Translations under genes and position numbers: made by a program
Notes under the pieces: generated by a model
The model's database searches: none
What the model was told of the DNA's origin: nothing
The model's input: only the letters and a program-made list of their open reading frames with translations
NCBI GenBank assembly: GCA_946894095.1
Contig: OX335657.1
Span: forward strand, 2,170,001 to 2,234,000
Direction of reading: 5' to 3'
From: Incurvaria masculella
Taxonomy: Eukaryota; Arthropoda; Insecta; Lepidoptera; Incurvariidae
DNA length: 64,000 nucleotides
Part shown: one piece after another, positions 52,702-63,773 of the stretch
Numbering within the stretch: the first letter of the stretch is position 1
Layout of the letters: every line of letters begins with the position of its first letter

Positions 52702-53006
52702 TGTAAAAGTAAGGACGAACGAAAGAAGGGTACCTTTACAGCTGACGATGTTAAAATGTTAGTCTACAAATGAGTCGATCTCTTTCCATTGGACAATCTA
52801 ATCATTAATGTATTATTTTTTATCTGACTCTCTATTTATGACAAGGCCTCTTTACAGCTGATGATGAAAGTAAAACTTTATAATAATAGACATGTTTATA
52901 TGATCTGAGATGTGTATTGCATATTTGTATGTTACTTCTTGCAACATCTGACGTATCTGAGTGTACGTAATGTACCTAAAAAAATTAAATGAAATGAAAT
53001 GAAATA
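52702..53006 (+). mobile_element. Insert in repeat A with (AAATG)n tail
   Basis: A 305-bp insertion ending in ATTAAATGAAATGAAATGAA, a microsatellite tail expected of a non-LTR retrotransposon or a SINE it mobilises. Contains CCTTTACAGCTGACGATG and a later diverged repeat, CCTCTTTACAGCTGATGATG. No ORF. Family unknown; no clear target duplication is seen. Confidence 0.6.
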
Positions 53007-53256
53007 CCATCGTAAAATATTTAACGAAAAAAAAAACAGATTTTTTGTATGGGGCTCCCCTTTAATTTTATATTTTTTAATTTTACATATTTTTTGTTAT
53101 AGCGGCAAAATAAATACACACTCTGTGATTTCAGCTGCCTACCTATTACGGTTCATGAGATACAGCCCTGTGACAGACGGACGGACGGACGGACGGACAG
53201 CGGAGGCTTAGTAATAGGGTTCCGTTTTCACCCTTTGGGTACGGAACCCTAAAAAC
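53007..53256 (+). mobile_element. Repeat A, 3' part of the split copy
   Basis: TACCATCGTAAAATATTTAA, GTATGGGGCTCCCCTTTAAT, ATAGCGGCAAAATAAATACA, four to five ACGG units and GGGTACGGAACCCTAAAAA. Confidence 0.85.
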
Positions 53257-53715
53257 CTGCAGACCAAAAATACATTATATTCATTCAAAATGTAGATAGA
53301 TATCTTTCTTTAGCCTTTTTATTCATAAAAAGGCTGTAATCATTAAAACACACAAAATAATGTGAAAAATCCTAATAATTTTTGAAAACATAGTTTTAAC
53401 CTTACATCAATAGTTATTTTTAAATTATTATTAATTAAAATAATAATCGTACTCTAATTACTGGACTAGGTTTGTTATCAACGGCAGCTACCGAAATAGT
53501 GAGGCGGGGGGACGTGGAGGGGTCGGCGGTAGCAGATGCAGGGAGCGTGACGTCATACAACTTTGAAGGATACAAATTAATTGAACGGCTGTATAGTCAG
53601 CTAACCGATCAATCCTCGTTATGTCTGAGGGTAAATATACATATAATAAGTATATACGCGTCAACAAAACCTTAGGGAATACTATTCATGAGTAAGACAA
53701 ACTGATTTATATATG
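53257..53715. other. Unassigned
   Basis: AT-rich, with a GC-richer stretch at 53480-53570 (GGCGGGGGGACGTGGAGGGG). No exon is supported. Confidence 0.35.
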
Positions 53716-53840
53716 TAACTGGACATGGATGGCTAAATACCACACGAACCGTCATGATATTATCCCAACACACTGCATTCCCGAAGGAATTAGGTATCTG
53801 GTCCTTCCCTTTGTAATGGAACGGATAAAATCGTCATTTA
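53716..53840 (-). mobile_element. SINE T tail side, interrupted
   Basis: TGTAACTGGACATGGATGGC, TAAATACCACACGAACCGTC, ATTCCCGAAGGAATTAGGTA, TGGAACGGATAAAATCG. The family resumes at 54179. Confidence 0.75.
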
Positions 53841-54178
53841 AATTTTTTTTTTTGTAATAGAGCAGTGTCATTTGCAAAAGGATGTTCTGACGAGAATCGA
53901 GCATTCGCATTCCCTTAGATAGTTTTGGACATATGGAACGAATGGGCGACGAATCACATTTACAGTGCAGTGTAGTGAACGCGTGTGAAGTGAGCGGAAC
54001 GCGAGCCTAGGCGGCCTACATACCGCGACCAAATCGATCGAATTCTTCGCAACGTTTTGGTACGTAGCACCCGTAATCGTAGAGCATGTATGATCACGTT
54101 ATTGCACTGAGGCCGAAGTTCCAAAAATAATGCACTAGTTTTCTTTATAATGGCAAAGATTACTAGTACTAGTCGCAG
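53841..54178 (+). repeat. Insert containing repeat V, copy 2
   Basis: 338 bases within a SINE T. GTGAAGTGAGCGGAACG, GCGACCAAATCGATCGA and TTGGTACGTAGCACCCGTAA match 12090-12210. Its left end is a T-rich run. A 76-codon minus frame shows no domain. Confidence 0.6.
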
Positions 54179-54306
54179 AAAACGCGGCAATTTTTCATTG
54201 CCGCTTCGACCATATTTTCATTCAGTGTGGTGATACCAACCTGGTGGGGCTTAACCCTACCAACCAGTAGGGGAAGGGGACCTACAGTATTACATGGAAT
54301 CAAAGC
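54179..54306 (-). mobile_element. SINE T body, continuation
   Basis: GAAAACGCGGCAATTTTTCA, TTGCCGCTTCGACCATATTT, CAGTAGGGGAAGGGGACCTA, CAGTATTACATGGAATC. The head is replaced by SINE L at once. Confidence 0.75.
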
Positions 54307-54314
54307 TGTAATAG

Positions 54315-54505
54315 GACACTTTATGAAAATACTTCACGGCTGGACTTGAACTAAATAGCATACGTTTCACTGAAAGTGTGTCCACCAATTTTTCCGTCCG
54401 CTAAAAGCGCATAATTTTGAATTCTCCTGTAATTAATGCCTCCTACTATCACAGTGTTTAAAATCATACTTACATTTATTTAAGCCTTTACGTGCGTCAT
54501 ATATC
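54315..54505 (-). mobile_element. SINE L, 5' portion
   Basis: CACGGCTGGACTTGAACTAA (decayed B box on minus), GTCCACCAATTTTTCCGTCC (decayed A box), AATTTTGAATTCTCCTG, ACAGTGTTTAAAATCATAC. Confidence 0.7.
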
Positions 54506-55061
54506 TACTTAAAAGGTATGGCCGTTGAATCACAAATATTTACAGTCGTATATTTTTCACGTTCTCTTCGATCGGACATACATAATTAAAAGCATCCTGC
54601 ACATTCGAAATCCAAGAACCAACACACAATTTTTGCCAATAGACCAAATATCTATATTCGCCGCTGCGGCAACTATTGGTGCATAAATAACAGCTGCGCT
54701 AACAGTTACACGGCGTGGGCACACGGACTGTACAAAGCAATTTATCATCCGTCCCCTTATATCCTCAAAAGCCTCCGGCGATATCTTCACCGGGGCGCGG
54801 CGCCGTCTCTGCCTCCCATATCCGCCGTATTTTTACCGAAAATAAAAATACAATTTCACCTCAAAACGACCGGCACAATAAGTCCGCTACGCCTCATGTA
54901 ACAGGCCCTTACATCGAGTACACGGCGGCTTGTTATAAATAAGTAAGGCCGCGTTCCGGGCGGGCAATAAAAATACTTAAAAGAATGAATTTAACAAGAT
55001 AAGTGGCCCTTACACGACGGCGGTCGCCGCGGTCCTCACCGGCGCCAACTAGCTCGGCGCA
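54506..55061. other. Unassigned
   Basis: GC-rich patches at 54780-54840 and 55015-55060; open frames have no domain. Confidence 0.35.
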
Positions 55062-55133
55062 GTGATCATGGAAGGACCAGAGTAGCGCCCGAAACTCGTT
55101 CGTATGGCGGCAACGTAGCTACGTGTAAGTGGA
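55062..55133 (-). repeat. Dispersed repeat W, copy 3
   Basis: GATCATGGAAGGACCAGAGT, GAAACTCGTTCGTATGGCGG, CAACGTAGCTACGTGTAAGT: reverse complement of the W pattern at 14819, 42530 and 56058. Confidence 0.65.
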
Positions 55134-55289
55134 AACCGTCTAACTGAGGCCCTATTACGAGTTACAAATCACTAATCGAAAACTCGCTGAGCTCTTCGAT
55201 ACCACAGGTGTATGCCATTGAATAGAGCAGGCATTTGAGGGATACTCTAAATCGCCTGTCCATGGGATTACTAATGTGTAAGAAAACTG

Positions 55290-55530
55290 CTCATTAATCA
55301 CGACCGGTGGCATGCAAGCGAGCTCACCTAAATGATCTGTCAAAGCTGTCTGTGAAAACAGAATAGATTTGAAAACTGTATTTACTTAATTTATGTAATT
55401 TAAATGACCCAATTTTCTCCAAGATTTCCGAAATTATTGTTTTCTTAATTATGCTAATTAAAAGAAGTCGTGGGAAAGAAAATATCGGAGAAACATAACT
55501 TCCTATATATTTTTCGTACTTTGTGTTGGT
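55290..55530 (+). repeat. Dispersed repeat X, copy 1
   Basis: GGCATGCAAGCGAGCTCACC, GATCTGTCAAAGCTGTCTG, GAATAGATTTGAAAACTG, AATTTTCTCCAAGAT, AAAAGAAGTCGTGGGAAAG. Shared with 57285-57475 (+) and 62034-62165 (-). Non-coding. Confidence 0.65.
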
Positions 55531-55625
55531 CCGTGACATTTAAATTTGCTTGAAGTCTCTTCTCTTAAATATCTCTCTTAAACCTTTTTTTCTTAAAATC
55601 TCTTAAGATCGCTCGTTTATTGCAC

Positions 55626-55995
55626 TTAAGGATGTTCCGACCCATACAATGTTTTTTTTTACACAGAACGCAAAAAGTATTGCACTTTAAGGCACGAATT
55701 CGTCAAAAATATTAAATATAGCCATAGTAGTTGCTGCCAAAACATATTCACAATTTCAGGTTCAATGGTTTCGTTGTAATTGCCGATTATAAGTTTTACA
55801 CCGTTAGATGGCGCTGTTAAATAAAAATCGTATTTAAATAAATTGTAGCAAAACCAATAATCCTGAAATTGTGAAATTGTTTTCGCTGCAAGTAATATGA
55901 CTATATTAAACTTTTATTATTAATTCGTGGCTTAAAGTGCAATACTTTTTGCGTTATGTGTGCAAACAACTTTATATGGGTCGGAACAGCCTTAA
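55626..55995 (+). mobile_element. TTAA-flanked foldback element, copy 1 of 4
   Basis: Flanked by TTAA; begins GGATGTTCCGACCCATACAA and ends CTTTATATGGGTCGGAACAG, CC. Arms are about 150 bp: CGCAAAAAGTATTGCACTTT, AAGGCACGAATT and TCACAATTTCAGG are all mirrored. The spacer includes GCCGATTATAAGTTTTACAC, CGTTAGATGGCGCTGTTAAA. TTAA target sites suggest piggyBac-type mobilisation. No transposase. Confidence 0.85.
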
Positions 55996-56057
55996 TAGCG
56001 TCTTGTGAAGTTATTGTCATTAAAAAAATAAAGAGAAAATAAGTACTAGCGAATTCG

Positions 56058-56150
56058 CCGACGGTGCCGCCAATGTATGTAAAAGTAGCTACGCCGCCCC
56101 CATACAAACTAGTTTCGATTGCTACTCCAGTCATTCCATGCTCGCTGGTA
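56058..56150 (+). repeat. Dispersed repeat W, copy 4
   Basis: GCCGACGGTGCCGCCAATGT, ATGTAAAAGTAGCTACGCCG, CAAACTAGTTTCGATTGCTA, TCCATGCTCGCTGGTATGG. Closest to copy 1. Confidence 0.65.
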
Positions 56151-57284
56151 TGGCAAGGTCTGCTGCTGGCTCGTGACGTAATTTCGTACCAGCAGGGGCA
56201 TGGACGCACGGTCACTTTTGTGAAGAAGGGCGGGAAAAAGTTCCGGATAACACATGATTGCATTCAGTTCCATAAAGACATAAATACTACTTTTCATTAT
56301 TTTAAAAATAACAACAACAAATTTTGAACTGACATGGAAGATGAATTGATGGTCGGCTATATTTGAAACATGTAACCGTAAATATTTGACGATCTCGTTG
56401 TTTGTTCAAACTTTTACGCATATTTGCCTATTTTTTTTAAAACAAGGCACCAGATATTTACAGTTTTGTATTGAAAATATAGCTAGACCATACTCTAGAC
56501 TTTTATCATAGGACAATCACAGTGAAGAAGAACTCGCTGGTACTAAGTAACTAAGCATTTTTACCTAATAAACAAATTATATCATATTCCAATAATACAT
56601 TTAATTGAAACAATATATCGATGACATACATTAAATTCGACTTTGCTAACATATTTAGAAGCGACAGTGAAACTTAAAGCGTGGGTACACTGGTTTATTT
56701 GTCCGCTTGGACTGCTTTGTGAAAAAAAATCGATGACATTACACACTACTTGAAAAATACCTCGATTATAAGATCAATTTATTGCATACATTTTTGTCCT
56801 GCCCTGATGTGAGGCCAGTCGCCTAGCTGCCCCCCCCCCCCCTCCCGTGTCATCCCCACCACACCCTCCCTCCGCCACCCGCCGCGCGTGATAACATTTG
56901 AGTGTCCTCGCCAAATATTTATGGGGCGCAACACTGCTGGAACTTTCGCGTGGCAATTCCAATTTTAATTTCGAGTTATATTTTTTCTGCAAATGAAAAC
57001 GGACCGCCAGCAACCTATCAAAACAAGGGAGATGTTGAAAGGAATGCCTTCTGACTGGAGGGTGGGGATATAATAGTACCGTTATTGCTGGCGTCACGAA
57101 AGTATATTTTTCTGTTAGACCTCTGATTTATATCAAGGTCAAAATGTAATCATTTCAAAAATCTGATTACAATCATTTTAAAAATAAGTTAAAAAAGTAT
57201 TAAATAATAAAAATACGACCCCATGATTAAAACTAAGGAAAAGATAAACTGTCAAGATTTTTTGGTGTCATAAAAGTTTAATTC
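56151..57284. other. Unassigned; C-rich patch
   Basis: A 13-C run at 56830-56842 in a C-rich stretch (56810-56900) precedes a GC-rich tract up to 56960. No exon is supported. Confidence 0.35.
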
Positions 57285-57475
57285 AAGCTCATCTGAAAGA
57301 TCTGTCATAGCTGTCAGATACCATACAAAATCAAACAGAATAGATTTGAAAATTGTATTCAATCAATCTATGTAATGGAAATGACTCAATTTTCTCCATG
57401 TTATCCCGAAAAAAATTTGTTCTTATTTATGCTATTTAAAAGAAGTCTTGGTAAAGAAAATATCAAAAAAAAAGA
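57285..57475 (+). repeat. Dispersed repeat X, copy 2
   Basis: CAAGCTCATCTGAAAGATCT, GTCATAGCTGTCAGATACCA, GAATAGATTTGAAAATTGTA, CTCAATTTTCTCCATG, AAAAGAAGTCTTGGTAAAG. Carries an extra GATACCATACAAAATCAAA that is also present in the minus copy at 62034. Confidence 0.65.
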
Positions 57476-57605
57476 AAAAAGAAAAAAAGAAGATAACCAA
57501 AAGCTCTTCTTTTCCTCTAAACCTTATTCTAACTGCATCATGGAGTACATCTTTCATCTAATAACTCGTAAATCAAACATGACAGAAATGACAGTTTTAA
57601 CGTAT

Positions 57606-57971
57606 TTAAGGCTGTTCCGACCCATATAAGGTTGTTTGCACACATAACGCAAAAAGTATTGCACTTTAAGACACGAATTAATAATAAAAGTTTAATATAG
57701 TCATATTACTTGCAGCGAAAACGATTTCACAATTTCAGGATTATTGGTTTTGTTGCGATTTATTTAAATACGTTTTTTGTTTAACAACGCCATCTAACGG
57801 TGTAAAACTTCTAATCGGCAATTACAACGAAACCATTAAACCTGAAATTGTGAATATGTTTTCGCTGCAACTACTATGGCTATATTTAATATTTTTGACG
57901 AATTCGTGCCTTAAAGTGCAATACTTTTTGCTTTCTGTGTAAAACATTGTATGGGTCGGAACATCCTTTAA
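57606..57971 (-). mobile_element. TTAA-flanked foldback element, copy 2
   Basis: TTAA at 57606-57609 and 57968-57971. Opposite orientation to copy 1 (starts GGCTGTTCCGACCC, ends GGGTCGGAACATCC). Spacer ACAACGCCATCTAACGGTGT. High identity to the other copies. Confidence 0.85.
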
Positions 57972-58189
57972 GCTTTGAGTTTTCTTCCCCATTCTACATT
58001 GTTTTATTGTCTGAAGATACAGCAGCCCCAGGTAGGGCCAGCCGCGTGTTAACGCGTCAACAAATCTTACCTACCCGAAGCAGAGGTTCGATCTAAGGAA
58101 ATAATGTTCATTTTATGTGTCCCACGACGCGAGCTGTTGCTTGTCTTCCTTCCCAGTTCGTTGCGCAGTTGTCTGCCGAGCGAACGATG
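57972..58189. other. Unassigned spacer between foldback copies
   Basis: Contains CGCGTGTTAACGCGTCAAC; no gene. Confidence 0.4.
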
Positions 58190-58531
58190 TTAAGGATGTT
58201 CCGACCCATAGAATGTTTTTTTACAAAGAACGAAAAAAGTATTGCACTTGGCACGAATTCGTAAAAAATATTAAATATAGCCATAGTAGTTGCAGCAAAA
58301 ACATATTCACGATTTCAGGTTTAATGGTTTCGTTGTAATTGCCGATTAGAAGTTTTACACCGTTAGATGGCGCTGTTAAATAAAAATCGTATTTAAATAA
58401 ATTGTAACAAAACCAATAATACTGAAATTGTGAAATGACTATATTAAACTTTTATTATTGATTTGTGGCTTAAAGTGCAATACTTTTTGCGTTGTGTGCA
58501 AACAACTTTATATGGGTCGCAACAGCCTTAA
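58190..58531 (+). mobile_element. TTAA-flanked foldback element, copy 3
   Basis: TTAA at 58190-58193 and 58528-58531. Same order as copy 1, with about 20 bases missing in the right arm near 58433. The short ORF shared with copy 4 is repeat-derived. Confidence 0.85.
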
Positions 58532-59435
58532 GTCATGCCTGCCCTCTATCGGTGAGTCCAATCGCGTTGAAAGTTCTCGAGTTGGGCAGTAAAGTGGATT
58601 GGAGAGGCGTATTGTTATTTCCTTACTTTTTGGAGGTAAACTTGAGGTACGGCTGAGTATAGTAGTGTCTTCCTCGAAATTTAATGGATGTCTTGAGCTG
58701 AGACTATTTTGATTAGAAGGAGAAATAAAAAAGTTTAAAGTTCAAAATAGTTCCTCTTCATTAATAGATTATATTTCATTATCATTTTATAATAATATCT
58801 TGAAAAAATTATAATAATAATTTCATATAAAATATAAAAAATAAATAAATAAAATATAAAAATAAAACATTTAAAAAAAATTGTTCTTGACATCAACTCT
58901 TAATTAGTGCACTCGCCATTGATATAAGTGCAGAAAACCGAAACACTTCTAGGAAAAAATCATTTCGGACTTTAACCAATATCGGACTTTAACCGTAATA
59001 TATGCACAAATTGTATTATGATCTTTATCATAAATAATAAGTTAATTAATATATAAATACAATGTAATATAAATTAAATAAGATAATAATTAATTCATAA
59101 ATAAGTTGAATTATTCTTTGGGAAAGCTGTGTTCTGCAAGAATCAGAGCTACATCGTTTATTAAAAAAGATGTCGGTAGTTACACAAGCAAGGGGATTTT
59201 TGATCTAACCATATTATTTTAGAAACTGCAGTCAAGTCTGATCCAAGCGTTGGTCCAAATCGAATGAATCGAATGAAAACAAAATTGTGAAAACGAGATT
59301 GACCATTCTTCTCATTTATTTTTCGCGATTTATCCTGAAAATAATTTCTGATGGTTGACAATTTGCAAAATACTTTGTAAGGAAAATCATTTGTGCGACC
59401 AAATAAACAGTTCTGTATCGAGTTTTGATTTGTTT
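58532..59435. other. Unassigned AT-rich DNA
   Basis: Very AT-rich at 58740-59110; the 96-codon minus frame at 59161-59451 has no domain. Confidence 0.4.
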
Positions 59436-59603
59436 TTATGCTACCTGACATGGATGTCTAATACCACACAACTACCGTGCCAGGATCTTCCCTTTATGAG
59501 CACGGCTACATTGAACTGAATGGAAAACATGGACCATTTTTCATTGCCGCTTCGACCATATTTTAACCGAACCAACCCGGGCGGGCTTAAGCCGTACCAC
59601 CTA
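59436..59603 (-). mobile_element. SINE T, truncated by LINE insertion
   Basis: ATGCTACCTGACATGGATGT, CTAATACCACACAACTACCG, then an internal deletion, then CCAGGATCTTCCCTTTATGA, GCACGGCTACATTGAACTG, CATTGCCGCTTCGACCATAT and GCGGGCTTAAGCCGTACCAC. It stops where the inverted RTE tail begins. Confidence 0.8.
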
Positions 59604-59810
59604 GTCAGTCAGTCAGCGCGTTTGCGTCCACTGCTGGACGTACGCCTCTCCAATTTTCCTCCAGTCCTCCCGGCCCTCAGCGGTACGGAACCACTGCTTT
59701 CCGCCGACGCACCTGATGACGTCTTCCCACCACGGCCGCCAGTGTAGGACACGGTTACTCCAACGGTCGTCGTCTCTTCAACTGACGTGACCAGCCAACT
59801 GTCACTTGAG
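59604..59810 (-). mobile_element. RTE LINE tail, minus copy
   Basis: (GTCA)n, GCGCGTTTGCGTCCACTGCT, CGCCTCTCC, then CCACGGCCGCCAGTGTAGGA and GACGTGACCAGCC, the reverse complement of 8280-8498. The minus frame keeps WAGHV- and GRP-like blocks. The third LINE tail found next to or inside a SINE T. Confidence 0.8.
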
Positions 59811-60411
59811 CTTAGTTACCGATAGCGATATTCTCAGCATGGCTCGTTTCATTGCTCGCTAACCTAGTGCCTACATATAACAGTAATTACTAATATTGTA
59901 ATATCCAAACAATTCTAAGATACCCAAAAAACTTGAAAATGTAAGGAGTTGCAGGGCCGATACGGTGTGACGCGGCAGCTTAAAGCTGCTAGCGTACGTA
60001 CATAAATTAATTAATTTATTAAACTGTCGTTGGGGCACGAATCGGTTTGCGGCACGAACACATAAATTGTGCCTTAAACGAAGATTAGCGTTCAATTAAT
60101 ATGGATCCCTGTGTAATTGGAAATAAGGTACGTGTGAGGATTAAACGCGCGCACCCGCCCCGACGTATCCGCCCGCGTGACATCTCAATTTCCTTTGCGA
60201 CGTGACGCGATTTTGAATCTTAATTGAAGGTCTCGTCGCTCAACTCGAGAGCTCCATCTGGTGACCATTACTTTTAAGATGCCGTCGTTTAAATTGAAGG
60301 TTTGTACAAAATGGCGATTTTTGGCTTAATTTGTTCTTGGCTACGCTGAGTTTCGTAATTCATTCATTTTGATATTGTATTTAATTACAGACTCCACGGC
60401 CAAGTTTGGTC
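59811..60411. other. Unassigned
   Basis: Bases 59940-60300 are GC-balanced with several ATTA and TTAATTAATT sites and GCGCGCACCCGCCCCG; possibly conserved non-coding DNA. No gene. Confidence 0.3.
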
Positions 60412-60773
60412 TCAAGGCTGTTCCGACCCATATAAAGTTGTTTGCACACATAACGCAAAAAGTATTGCACTTTAAGCCACGAAATAATAATAATAATATA
60501 GTCATATTACTTGCAGCGAAAACAAATTCACAATTTCAGGATTATTAGTATTGTTAAAATTTATTTAAATACGATTTTTATATAACAACGCCATCTAACG
60601 GTGTAAAACTTCTAATCGGCAATTACAACGAAACCATTAAACCTGAAATTGTGAATATGTTTTCGCTGCAACTACTATGGCTATATTTAATATTTTTGAC
60701 GAATTCGTGCCTTAAAGTGCAATACTTTTTGCGTTCTGTGTAAAAAAAAAACATTGTATGGGTCGGAACATCC
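60412..60773 (-). mobile_element. Foldback element, copy 4 (TTAA decayed)
   Basis: Starts AAGGCTGTTCCGACCCATAT, ends TGGGTCGGAACATCC. Flanks read TCAA and ACTT in place of TTAA, so the target site has mutated or the ends were trimmed. Same spacer ACAACGCCATCTAACGGTGT as copy 2. Confidence 0.8.
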
Positions 60774-60820
60774 ACTTGCTTCCTCCTTCGATTAGATTCC
60801 ATGTCCATGTGACACATCAA

Positions 60821-61299
60821 TTAAGGGCCTGGTACTAGCCAAATCGCAAAGTTAGACGAGGCACCCCAAGTTAACTAACTAAGTCTGACGATTATAAGTG
60901 TCATTCTTACAATATATGATTCCTTGTCTAGGAATCGAATTATTTTCGTTAATGTATGTTTCCTTTTTCTATACAAAATACATTGCGGAAACGGTGTCCA
61001 TTTCCGAACTTTTTTGACTAAATGTAGAAATCTAAAAGCAAATGGAATTTTTTGTTTATGCATATATGCTGTTTTTGCTTATATCTAGAAATCGAATTAC
61101 TTTCAGATTTCTAATGAGAAAAATCAACTTTTTTATTTTTATTATTATTTAAATAAATGATGGAATAAAAAAATATTAACAATCCATTATCAGTCTGGAG
61201 TTCTATTTGGATTTGCTGAAGCGTTTCACTACATATTATTACATTTGTAAAAAAGTGCATTTGTATGGCGCGAGTAGTTGGCTAGTCCTAGCGCCTTAA
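60821..61299 (+). mobile_element. TTAA-flanked MITE, copy 2 of 3
   Basis: TTAA at 60821-60824 and 61296-61299; about 98 % identical to 25511-25990 by eye, with scattered single-base changes (for example GTTAACTAAC in place of GTAAACTAAC). Confidence 0.9.
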
Positions 61300-61665
61300 C
61301 AAGTCGGATTGCATGCATATTATTTGGAAAGTAAACCGATTCGCACAAGGCATGAATGGGAAAGAAAACTCGAAGCTCATTTCAGATGTCCTATTAACGA
61401 CCTCACCTTAAAGACGTCGACACTGTCATTCCTGTCAAGTTTGAATTAAGAGTTTTTAGATAAAACATGTACTCCACGATTCAGTTAGGGAAAGGTTTAA
61501 TAAAAAATAAAAGCTTATGTTTGTCTTCAGATAAATTTTAATGTCATTGCCCAGCACAAAGTATGAAACGAAATATTATAACTACGTTATGTTTTTGTGA
61601 TATTTTCTGTCATACGACTTATTTTGATTAGCATAATTAAGAACAATTTATTTTTGGAATAACAT
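61300..61665. other. Unassigned
   Basis: Nothing recognised. Confidence 0.4.
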
Positions 61666-62032
61666 GGAGCGGCTCGTAGCCTAGTGGCGCGGGGACTGAC
61701 CTAGCGTACCAGAGGCCTGGGTTCAATACTGACATGCACCACTGTCTTTCTCTTTCCGAGTTCGATAAGTGCATTTCTTCACGAATGCGAGCTGCTCCAT
61801 TATTCGGAATCCATGTAAAACTGTAGGTCCCCTTCCCCTACTAGGTGGTAGGGTTTAAGCCCGCCCGGGTTGGTACCATCGCATTGGATGAAAAGATGGT
61901 CGAAGCGGCAATGAAAAATTGTCCGTGTTTCCCATCCAGTTAAATGTAGACGTGCTCATGAGGTGTATTGGGCTAATATCTTAACGGTAGTTGTGTGGTA
62001 TTAGCCATCCATGTCGGGTCGCATAAAAAAAA
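61666..62032 (+). mobile_element. SINE T, full-length and well preserved
   Basis: A box TAGCCTAGTGG (61677-61687), B box GGTTCAATACT (61720-61730), AAGTGCATTTCTTCACGAAT, CCCTTCCCCTACTAGGTGGT, GTACCATCGCATTGGATG, GGTCGAAGCGGCAATGAAAA, ATTGGGCTAATATC, GTGTGGTATTAGCCATCCAT, then nine A. A deletion removes the GGAAGGTCCTGGCATGGCAC block. Inserted at the edge of an X repeat. Confidence 0.9.
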
Positions 62033-62033
62033 A

Positions 62034-62165
62034 TGGAGAAAATTTAGTCATTTCAATTACATAGATTGAGTAAATATTTTTTAAAATATATTCTGTTTTA
62101 TGTCATATGGTATCTGACAGCTTTGATCGATATTTTAGGTGAGCTCGCTTAGATGCCACCTGTCG
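62034..62165 (-). repeat. Dispersed repeat X, copy 3
   Basis: TGGAGAAAATTTAGTCATTT, ATTACATAGATTGAGTAAAT, ATGGTATCTGACAGCTTTGA, GGTGAGCTCGCTTAGATGCC. Reverse complement of 55290-55420. Confidence 0.65.
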
Positions 62166-62581
62166 TGGAACAGAAGCAGTTTTATTCTTATTAATTCATA
62201 TAAATTTACATAATTAATTTCATTGGCTGTATCTTTGTCCTATCATAATTGGTACGCCTTCCTATTATGTTATACTCGGGGAGAAACACCCCGACGTTGC
62301 ATTCCATAGTTTAACCCTTTAGAAAATAATCTTGAGCATCGGTTGGTTTTTATTTTGGGACTATCATTGAATGGGTGTATTCCGTGATAGCTAAATGGCA
62401 TTTAAGAGTATTTCGTCGGTATACTGGTAAAACCCGCTAATTTACATTGTTCATTCAAATGAGTTAATAATTCAGTTCTACTTAATTTTTCAAGCTCTTT
62501 CTTATGGTAAAACCCATATATTGCTATGAAGTTAAGTTTTAAAGTTAGGTTGTGTAAACACATGGACAATTTTACCAACCA
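62166..62581. other. Unassigned
   Basis: No recognised feature. Confidence 0.4.
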
Positions 62582-63066
62582 TTAAGGGCCTGGTACTAGC
62601 CAAATCGCAAAGTTAGACGAGGCACCCCAAGTAAACTAACTAAGTCTGACGATTATAAGTGTCATCCTTACAATATAATATATGATTCCTTGTCTAGGAA
62701 TCGAATGATTTTCGTTAATGTATGTTTCCTTTTTCTATACAAAATACATTGCGCAAACGGTGTCCATTTCCGAACTTTTTTGACTAAATGTAGAAATCTA
62801 AAAGCAAATGGAATTTTTTGTTTATGCATATATGCTGTTTTTGCTTATATCTAGAAATCGAATGACTTTCAGATTTCTAATGAGAAAAATCAACTTTTTT
62901 TATTTTTATTATTATTTAAATAAATGATGGAATAAAAAAATATTAACAATCCATTATCAGTCTGGAGTTCTATTTGGATTTGCTGAAGCGTTTCACTACA
63001 TATTATTACATTTGTTAAAAAGTGCATTTGTATGGCGCGAGTAGTTGGCTAGTCCTAGCACCTTAA
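62582..63066 (+). mobile_element. TTAA-flanked MITE, copy 3 of 3
   Basis: TTAA at 62582-62585 and 63063-63066. Same as copies 1 and 2 apart from a 5-base ATAAT insertion near 62675 and a few substitutions. Confidence 0.9.
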
Positions 63067-63773
63067 GAGCTATTAAACTTTCAAGTCCATTTATCTCGTC
63101 ACTCTCATTTTTACACTCAAAGGGTTTTATCAGAATACTAACGATTTATTTCTGCAGGTAACCCCCTTATCGACTTTTTAAGTACACGTATCTTGATTGT
63201 TTTGAGCGTGCTCATTTATTTACGACCATGCACATTTTCTTTCGCACCCCTAACGATCTAATAAACCTACCCCTTCGCTCACTAATTCGCTCACACGGTA
63301 ACCCTCGGCCTAACCGAACGCTTAGGCGAGTGGAGTATATCTGGTGTTTGCGTCAGGATTTTCAGAATTAATTACTCCGAAACAACCGCCCGCCGCACTT
63401 CGTCGGCTTCGTTCGATCCCCTCGCAGCTTTCCATTAATCTTATTGATGCAATTTTCCAATAGAGTAAAGAAGAATACTCCAACAGCGAGCGATCACTGC
63501 TAAGAGGTATTAGAGGCTTAATTTTCACGAAGCTTTTCAGGGGACGATTTCACGCCAAATTCAATCTGGTCGACAGTGTACACGAAATGAAGAGGTATTT
63601 TACATCGTAGCAATGATTCAACTTGTTTTAACGAGGTGAGATCCAATTTATTTGTATGTATTCAATGACATCTATGAATATCCATTAAAAACATACAATT
63701 ATCAAGTAGATCCACTGTTCCAATTATCCGATAAAATAGATACAGGATTAGTCAGCATCGAATACAGAAAAAA
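63067..63773. other. Unassigned
   Basis: No gene is supported. The minus frame at 63322-63528 has no domain. Confidence 0.4.
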
